From Microbacteriaceae bacterium (GTDB lineage Bacteria; Actinomycetota; Actinomycetes; Actinomycetales; Microbacteriaceae): a stretch of DNA of 6,097 bases. Below the pieces are notes generated by a model. The model did not search any database and had not been told where the DNA came from. It saw nothing but the letters and a program-made list of their open reading frames with translations. The translations under genes were made by a program, and so were the position numbers. Within the stretch, counting starts at the first letter, position 1, and the number at the start of each line of letters is the position of its first letter. Shown here piece after piece: positions 6,074 to 6,097 of the stretch. Where the stretch lies: positions 1-6,097 of the forward strand of contig DMKW01000179.1 in the NCBI GenBank assembly GCA_003454135.1. The letters run 5' to 3'.

Positions 6074-6097
6074 GTGGCACCGCAGCGATCGGCACCG
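6074..6097 (+). CDS. Start of an unidentified gene (3' partial)
   Basis: Only eight codons are in the window, from GTG 6074: MAPQRSAP. The call rests on the AAGGGG ribosome-binding site, the open frame to the edge and the intergenic character of the preceding 219 bp. Too little sequence is present to name a family. The long hairpin between it and pckG, and the palindrome just upstream, suggest a separate transcription unit. Confidence 0.55.

Overview
This is a high-GC window with strongly G/C-ending codons, consistent with an actinobacterium. The protein families and the style of the divergent regulator suggest a Microbacteriaceae-like member of the Micrococcales, but no rRNA or other marker is present, so that placement is an inference. 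The genes are densely packed, and I see no mobile element, CRISPR array, tRNA or rRNA.

Layout from left to right: (1) the 3' part of a BBE-type FAD-linked oxidoreductase on + (3-1079), cut by the window edge; (2) 32 nt later on the same strand, a complete M20-family metallo-hydrolase (1112-2383); (3) a short convergent gap holding a GC-rich hairpin; (4) on the - strand, a ScfR-type regulator of the RamB/PrpR class (2420-3850), with an XRE helix-turn-helix, a degenerate ImmA/IrrE-like domain and a Cys-containing C-terminal domain; (5) a compact divergent promoter region of about 120 bp; (6) a complete GTP-dependent PEP carboxykinase, pckG, on + (3971-5854); (7) an intergenic stretch with a long imperfect hairpin just after pckG; (8) the first eight codons of an unidentified + strand gene starting with GTG at 6074, with a good ribosome-binding site and a small palindrome upstream.

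The most interesting part is the divergent pair. A regulator class known to sense short-chain acyl-CoA (RamB and PrpR in Corynebacterium and Mycobacterium) is transcribed away from the gene that commits carbon to gluconeogenesis. The regulator has no Shine-Dalgarno sequence but has a -10-like box placed for leaderless transcription. This box overlaps the -35 of a candidate pckG promoter, and GAAAG-containing direct repeats lie nearby. The simplest reading is local control of PEP carboxykinase by acetyl- or propionyl-CoA status, together with autoregulation. The hairpin after pckG, with 17-nt arms carrying one mismatch, is the other structure not explained by coding. Nothing here supports a wholly new defence or biosynthetic system; the novelty is mainly regulatory.
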